This document shows positions 61,201 through 64,000 of a DNA stretch of 64,000 nt, piece by piece (the first letter of the stretch is position 1; every line of letters starts with the position of its first letter). The notes beneath the pieces are model-generated. The model did no database searches and was not told the origin of the DNA. It saw only the letters and a list, made by a program, of their open reading frames with translations. The position numbers and the translations under genes were made by a program. Source of the stretch: JANXYW01 sp031400455 (GTDB lineage: Bacteria; Chloroflexota; Dehalococcoidia; DSTF01; JACRBR01); the NCBI GenBank assembly GCA_031400455.1, contig JANNPX010000028.1, forward strand, positions 45,368-109,367, read 5' to 3'.

Positions 61201-61601
61201 ATAGCGACGCCGACGGCGTGCCCGATAGCGCGGACAACTGCCCCGCCGTCGCCAACTCGAACCAGTTGAATACGGATGCGGGGAACACATCAGGCAACCT
61301 GCCGGGCACAGACCTGTTCGGCGACGCCTGTGACGACGACAGCGACGGCGACGGCTACACGAATGTGCAAGAGGGCGCGATTAGCGAGGATCCATCGTCG
61401 TACTGCGGCACCATGCGTGCCGACGTTGATGGCGACGGCAGCGTCTCGATCCTGGATCTCACAAAGGTCGCTCAGAAGTTCGCGCAGGCGATCCCGCCAG
61501 CCCCCGAACGCTACGGGCAGGACGCCGACTTCCAGATCAGCATCCTCGACCTGACACGGATGGCGACGGTGTTCACGCAGAGCGTCACGGACTGCGCGTG
61601 A
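58275..61601 (+). CDS. Subtilisin-like (S8) secreted surface protein with TSP3/dockerin-type C-terminus
   Basis: An 1108-residue exported protein. Residues 1-36 form a signal peptide. The S8-type domain (about 200-670) has VRVGVLSDGGEG with the Asp of the triad and GTSAAAPHAAGIAALILS with the catalytic Ser; the usual HGT histidine motif is absent and its place has GAEATAMAEIVHDLAPGA, as in a variant of the family. A Thr/Pro-rich linker repeats (TPTPTNTPTITPTPTNTA) at about 677-735, then a beta-rich domain (740-950), another TP linker and the C-terminal module: DSDADGVPDSADNCPAVANS TSP3-type followed by DVDGDGSVSILDL and DADFQISILDL dockerin-like loops, same as in the gene at 51339. Confidence 0.87.
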   Translation: MRRRAYRFAAAFVALAVVTATTLAVPGAWSAQHGIAPALRAAGSAPSPAATQATAPAIQVSSGTPPVQLPNVVSDNGVRKAAGMTSDLDKLYRIGLLARATGGEINAQTASSLPPDLKAGVDSHTLALDDTGAVQVFVYTTVDPETVVPSLTALGMNIQRVSVEYSIVQGMMPIVALESAAAVPSVGSITPPERPRRNAGSQLTQGDAILNASLLRSTYGVDGTGVRVGVLSDGGEGLAASIASGDLPAGVDTTTCDVIESTPAGEPANTTSTGAGAEATAMAEIVHDLAPGAQIMIGYFGFNVTTATYLDFQDAVTCLDQHNDVVVDDISYTLNGPYDGTSPISTNTANSLNNAANPVRGYYTSNGNAANVHYQDVFHNANYLVTGGGGDFWGVHQYQANAATTDAGQSLGCSATILKCGDTVELGPGGFLSVSLSWNDPFNASPNDYDLFVYDSFGAGTLYTASATRQTGAGSHPFEGFGISNIHNVTTKYSIVIGNYKNLAAGVTFDEFINCSVCTTLPNGTKHSFNTRSSSIANQSDAGGGVVSLGAISQADPGNDTIESFSSIGPTNDGRNKPDASAIDGVAVTGNGGFVNPFYGTSAAAPHAAGIAALILSCKPSLKAGEPGDNPAADRTTLRSALLNTAVDLGTAGMDTTFGAGRLNASAAAAAAGCVAGTPTPTNTPTITPTPTNTATPTNTPTVTPTFTPTATHTPTLTPTDTPTLTPTSTPDPNAVTLLATNSGFGDATATQCTFSIDAGSDPDRLLLVGVSLENKARSVTGVTYGADALSFVASDANAGSTLGNTAKVEFWQGVAPPDGPQDVTVSLDGPSKVVCGGSAWRNVDQATPLGTATASHADTGAPAITLSGVVGTDVVHDVVSVAGPVVAAPTGGQTSLWNVPVNIATNNMTGMGGSKAGSSGSVPMSWSAAPSTNAFAMLAVAIRRVPPGIATPTSTPTVTVTNTATATATNTPVLDSDADGVPDSADNCPAVANSNQLNTDAGNTSGNLPGTDLFGDACDDDSDGDGYTNVQEGAISEDPSSYCGTMRADVDGDGSVSILDLTKVAQKFAQAIPPAPERYGQDADFQISILDLTRMATVFTQSVTDCA

Positions 61602-61748
61602 TCCGCGGTCGCTGGATCCGACGGCGAAACCGAGGGCGAGCATCGGCACTTGTACGCCAAATCCCGACGCCATCGTGCCGTTCCCTGCGTGATATAGTGC
61701 GCTACCTGCCGGTACCGGTACCTTCACCGCACTCGCGAGGATGCAACT

Positions 61749-62867
61749 ATGGGCGACACGCTCCCGAAGTTCACCGCCGCCGCCGTGCAGGCAGCGCCCA
61801 TCTTCCTCGATCGCGACGCCACCGTCGATAAAGCTTGCGACCTCATAGAGGAAGCAGGCCGGAACGGCGCGCAGCTCATCGTCCTTCCCGAAACATGGAT
61901 CCCCGGCTATCCTTTCTGGCACACGACGCCCAACGTCTTCTCCGGCGACACATTCGCCGAACTCTGGAAGAACAGCGTCGAGATCCCTTCGACGGCGACG
62001 AACCGGCTCGGTCAGGCAGCGAAGCGCGCTGGTGCGTATGTCGTCATCGGCATCAACGAGCGCGACATGATCAGCCGCGGCACGCTGTACAACACACTGC
62101 TCTATCTCGCGCCGACGGGCGAGGTGATGCACCGTCATCGCAAGCTGATGCCCACGTTCACGGAGCGCACGATTTGGGGCTTCGGCGACGGCAGCGATCT
62201 CGACGTGATGGAGACGCCGCTCGGGCGACTCGGCGGCCTGATCTGCTGGGAGCACGAGATGACGCTCGCCAAGTACGCGCTCTACGCGCAGGGCGAGCAG
62301 GTCCACTGCGCCGTCTGGCCCGCGTTCTCCAGTCAGAACAACCACATCGACTTCGGTATGCGGCAGTACGCATTCGAAGGCGCCTGCTTCGCCGTATCGG
62401 CGTGCGGTGTCGTGACGCCGGGGTCGATGCCGGAGCATCTGGGTGGCGACCAGACGCGCGCCAACGGTGGGAGCGCGATCATCGGGCCGAACGGCGAGTA
62501 CCTTGCCGGCCCCGTGTACGACAAGGAGACGATCCTCTACGCCGAGATCGATCTCGAAGCGTCGATTCGCGAGAAGCACTCCCGCGATGTCGCGGGGCAC
62601 TATGCCCGCCCCGACGTACTACAACTGATCGTCAACGCCGCGCAGAAGCCGATCGCGGTATTCTCCGAAACGGCGTCGCAGATGGAAGAGCCGCTGGAGA
62701 GCGCCACTGCGGAGGAAGTCGTCGATCGGCTCGAGGCCGTGCGCGACTATCTCGGCAGCCTCATCGAGCGCATCGAGACGGATGGCGATACCGAAGTGAA
62801 CGAAGCGCTCGCCGAAGCGATGGCATCGATCGACATGGCGGCCACCGGCATGTGGAGCCGAGAGTAG
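61749..62867 (+). CDS. Nitrilase-superfamily carbon-nitrogen hydrolase
   Basis: A 372-residue nitrilase/amidase. The catalytic triad is complete: Glu48 in LPETWIPGYP, Lys132 in HRKLMPT and Cys166 in GLICWEH. The surroundings (WIPGYPFWHTTPN, ERTIWGFGDGSDLDV, GSAIIGPNGEYLAGP) match true nitrilases acting on nitriles, such as aliphatic or arylacetonitriles, more than amidases. A C-terminal extension (320-372) is helical and acidic. ATG at 61749 follows GAGGATGCAACT; a TATAGT-like -10 is at about 61693 without a good -35. Confidence 0.88.
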   Translation: MGDTLPKFTAAAVQAAPIFLDRDATVDKACDLIEEAGRNGAQLIVLPETWIPGYPFWHTTPNVFSGDTFAELWKNSVEIPSTATNRLGQAAKRAGAYVVIGINERDMISRGTLYNTLLYLAPTGEVMHRHRKLMPTFTERTIWGFGDGSDLDVMETPLGRLGGLICWEHEMTLAKYALYAQGEQVHCAVWPAFSSQNNHIDFGMRQYAFEGACFAVSACGVVTPGSMPEHLGGDQTRANGGSAIIGPNGEYLAGPVYDKETILYAEIDLEASIREKHSRDVAGHYARPDVLQLIVNAAQKPIAVFSETASQMEEPLESATAEEVVDRLEAVRDYLGSLIERIETDGDTEVNEALAEAMASIDMAATGMWSRE

Positions 62868-62873
62868 CGCGCG

Positions 62874-63569
62874 TTGCCAGCGAAACCACCCGACAAGAAT
62901 CGCACCGACGCCGCGCCGCCGAGCAGCGTGCGCGCGCGCATGCGGCGCCGTCCGCTGCCGTACGACGCGGAGGTCGCCCGCCGCCACATCGGCAGAGCTG
63001 ACCCGGTCATGCGCGACATCGTGAAGAAGGTCGGCCCGTACGCGATCGAGGTGCGCGGCGTCCCTTACGAGTCGCTCTTGCGCGCCATTCTGTATCAGCA
63101 GCTCGCGGGGCCGGCGGCAGCAGCGATCGAGCGTCGATTTCTCGGCCTGTTCGGCGATCGCATCCCTGAGTCGCACGAACTCGCGATCATGACCGACGAA
63201 GCACTCCGCGCGGCGGGCGTGTCGCGCCAGAAGGCCGGATACATGCGCAGCCTCGCCGAGCACTTCGACAACGGCCGACTTACGGATCGCCATCTCCGCA
63301 AGGCATCGGATGATGAAGTGATCGAGCGAGTGACGGAGGTCAAGGGCATCGGCCGCTGGACCGCCGACATGCTCCTGATGTTCTGCCTGGGACGGCCCGA
63401 CGTGCTGCCCGTCGGCGACCTCGGCGTCCGTTCCTCGATGCGCAGCGCATACGGCCTCGACGAGATGCCGACGCCCGCGCAGATGGAAGAGATCGCCGAA
63501 CCGTGGCGGCCCTACCGCAGCGCCGCCACCTGGTATCTGTGGCGCCGCGGCGACATCGTCACGCTCTGA
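62874..63569 (+). CDS. DNA-3-methyladenine glycosylase (AlkA-type, HhH-GPD)
   Basis: A 231-residue HhH-GPD base-excision glycosylase that removes alkylated purines. The core begins with YESLLRAILYQQLAGPAAAAIERRF; the helix-hairpin-helix and catalytic part, VKGIGRWTADMLLMFCLG RPDVLPVGDLGVRSSM, has the active Asp in GDLG. The N-terminal fold of the E. coli protein is absent. The TTG start is 6 bp after the nitrilase stop and the ribosome site is weak. It is followed immediately by an overlapping gene. Confidence 0.88.
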   Translation: MPAKPPDKNRTDAAPPSSVRARMRRRPLPYDAEVARRHIGRADPVMRDIVKKVGPYAIEVRGVPYESLLRAILYQQLAGPAAAAIERRFLGLFGDRIPESHELAIMTDEALRAAGVSRQKAGYMRSLAEHFDNGRLTDRHLRKASDDEVIERVTEVKGIGRWTADMLLMFCLGRPDVLPVGDLGVRSSMRSAYGLDEMPTPAQMEEIAEPWRPYRSAATWYLWRRGDIVTL

Positions 63570-63946
63570 TGTACGAGATCGACCGCGAGCAACTCGAGGC
63601 GATCGTCATGGATGCTGTCGCAGCGTTGCCGGACGAGTTTCGCGAACGGATCGCCAACGTGGAGTTCGGCGTCGAGGATTGGGCCCGGCCCGACGACTAT
63701 GCCCGCACGAGCAGTCCCGCTGGCAGTACGATCCTCGGCATCTATCGCGGCATCCCGCTCACCAAGCGCGGCTCTGGCTACAACATGACCCTGCCTGACC
63801 GCATCGTCATCTTTCAGCAGCCGCTGCAACGCCTCGCCGCCGACGCCGATGACCTCGCCGACCGCGTGCGTCACGTCGTAAAGCACGAGATCGCGCACTA
63901 CTTCGGCATCAGCGACGAGCGGCTGCGTGAGATCGACGCTTATTAG
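63569..63946 (+). CDS. Small zinc metallopeptidase-like protein (MetTPH type, DUF1025)
   Basis: A 125-residue minimal zincin. The HEIAHYFGI motif at 106-114 supplies two His ligands and the catalytic Glu, and the next Asp in ISDERL (115-120) is the third-ligand position of this family. The ATG at 63569 overlaps the stop of the glycosylase (TGATG). These stand-alone proteins lack a proven substrate; they are often beside DNA repair or lipid genes, as here. Confidence 0.82.
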   Translation: MYEIDREQLEAIVMDAVAALPDEFRERIANVEFGVEDWARPDDYARTSSPAGSTILGIYRGIPLTKRGSGYNMTLPDRIVIFQQPLQRLAADADDLADRVRHVVKHEIAHYFGISDERLREIDAY

Positions 63947-63953
63947 ATACGGA

Positions 63954-64000
63954 TCACGACTCGACGGGAAGATCGTCGCGGTTGCCCCACTCCTGCCAGG
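63954..64000 (-). CDS. C-terminal end of an unidentified gene
   Basis: The last 14 codons of an open frame on the minus strand, ending WQEWGNRDDLPVES and TGA at 63956-63954. Only the end is in the window; no identity can be given, and it might be a chance open frame. Confidence 0.3.
   Translation of the reverse strand, partial: WQEWGNRDDLPVES

Noticed and set aside
61290..62600. A 436-codon minus-strand open frame
   Set aside because: It is antisense to the S8 gene end and the nitrilase gene, with no recognisable domain; the plus-strand nitrilase has full catalytic residues.
1..64000. CRISPR arrays, tRNA genes, phage or transposase genes
   Set aside because: I looked for regularly spaced repeats, tRNA T-arm sequences with fitting acceptor stems and transposase motifs and saw none. 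A covariance-based tRNA search would be decisive.

Overview
The window is high-GC, densely coded bacterial chromosome with short intergenic gaps and several dispersed palindromic repeats. It most resembles a terrestrial or freshwater member of the Chloroflexota, probably related to Dehalococcoidia. The support is a paired Chlor_Arch_YYY (DUF2298) and Agl23-type membrane glycosylation gene, a long Alu-domain-bearing SRP RNA, lipobox lipoproteins, an rnc-smc-ftsY cluster, an aa3-type oxidase with CtaG, and an MEP-pathway ispE beside rsmA and a YabE-like gene. The taxonomic call is inference from gene content; no 16S gene is present.

Layout. 1-12.1 kb: a partial metallo-beta-lactamase-fold hydrolase, a lipase-like hydrolase diverging from a wax ester synthase/DGAT, two paralogous secreted beta-helix proteins flanking a VOC protein, a GNAT enzyme, an SCO6745-family protein, a CoA-transferase, a HAD phosphatase and glutamine-dependent NAD synthetase. 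12.2-17.5 kb (plus strand): an HTH-AAA+ ATPase, then an ABC-2 exporter, a thioredoxin-fold lipoprotein and a membrane cupredoxin fusion. 17.9-22.9 kb (minus): aa3 cytochrome oxidase operon ctaC-ctaD-ctaE-small ORF-ctaF-ctaG. 23.1-28.2 kb (minus): complete branched-chain amino acid type ABC transporter livK-H-M-G-F. 28.2-31.3 kb: two divergent YbaK-type deacylases, then the heme A pathway genes ctaA-ctaB. 31.6-37.5 kb: two giant polytopic proteins (YYY and Agl23-NHL). 37.5-44 kb: ftsY, an intruding hydrolase, smc and rnc. 44.2-50.5 kb: CCA-adding enzyme, a small C4HC3 zinc protein, a small membrane protein, GNAT, an exonuclease-helicase of the DinG type and a UspA protein. 50.5-57.7 kb (minus): a PHP phosphoesterase, a frameshifted surface protein with a calcium-type C-terminal module, a small membrane protein, ispE-rsmA-yabE-like. 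57.86-58.13 kb: SRP RNA. 58.3-64 kb (plus): a subtilisin-like surface protein ending in the same C-terminal module, a nitrilase, a 3-methyladenine DNA glycosylase and a small zincin.

Working together: ctaA and ctaB make heme A for the ctaCDEF oxidase, CtaG and perhaps the neighbouring cupredoxin/thioredoxin-fold proteins serve copper assembly; SRP RNA and FtsY form two parts of one targeting pathway; rnc, rsmA and cca are RNA maturation functions. The most interesting anomalies are the broken surface protein and the C-terminal module it shares with the protease, the 37-residue membrane protein that copies the start of CtaF, the duplicated beta-helix genes with conserved leaders, a ybaK gene relic, the cupredoxin fusion near the oxidase genes, the C4HC3 mini-protein, and a palindromic repeat sitting in frame inside the YYY gene.
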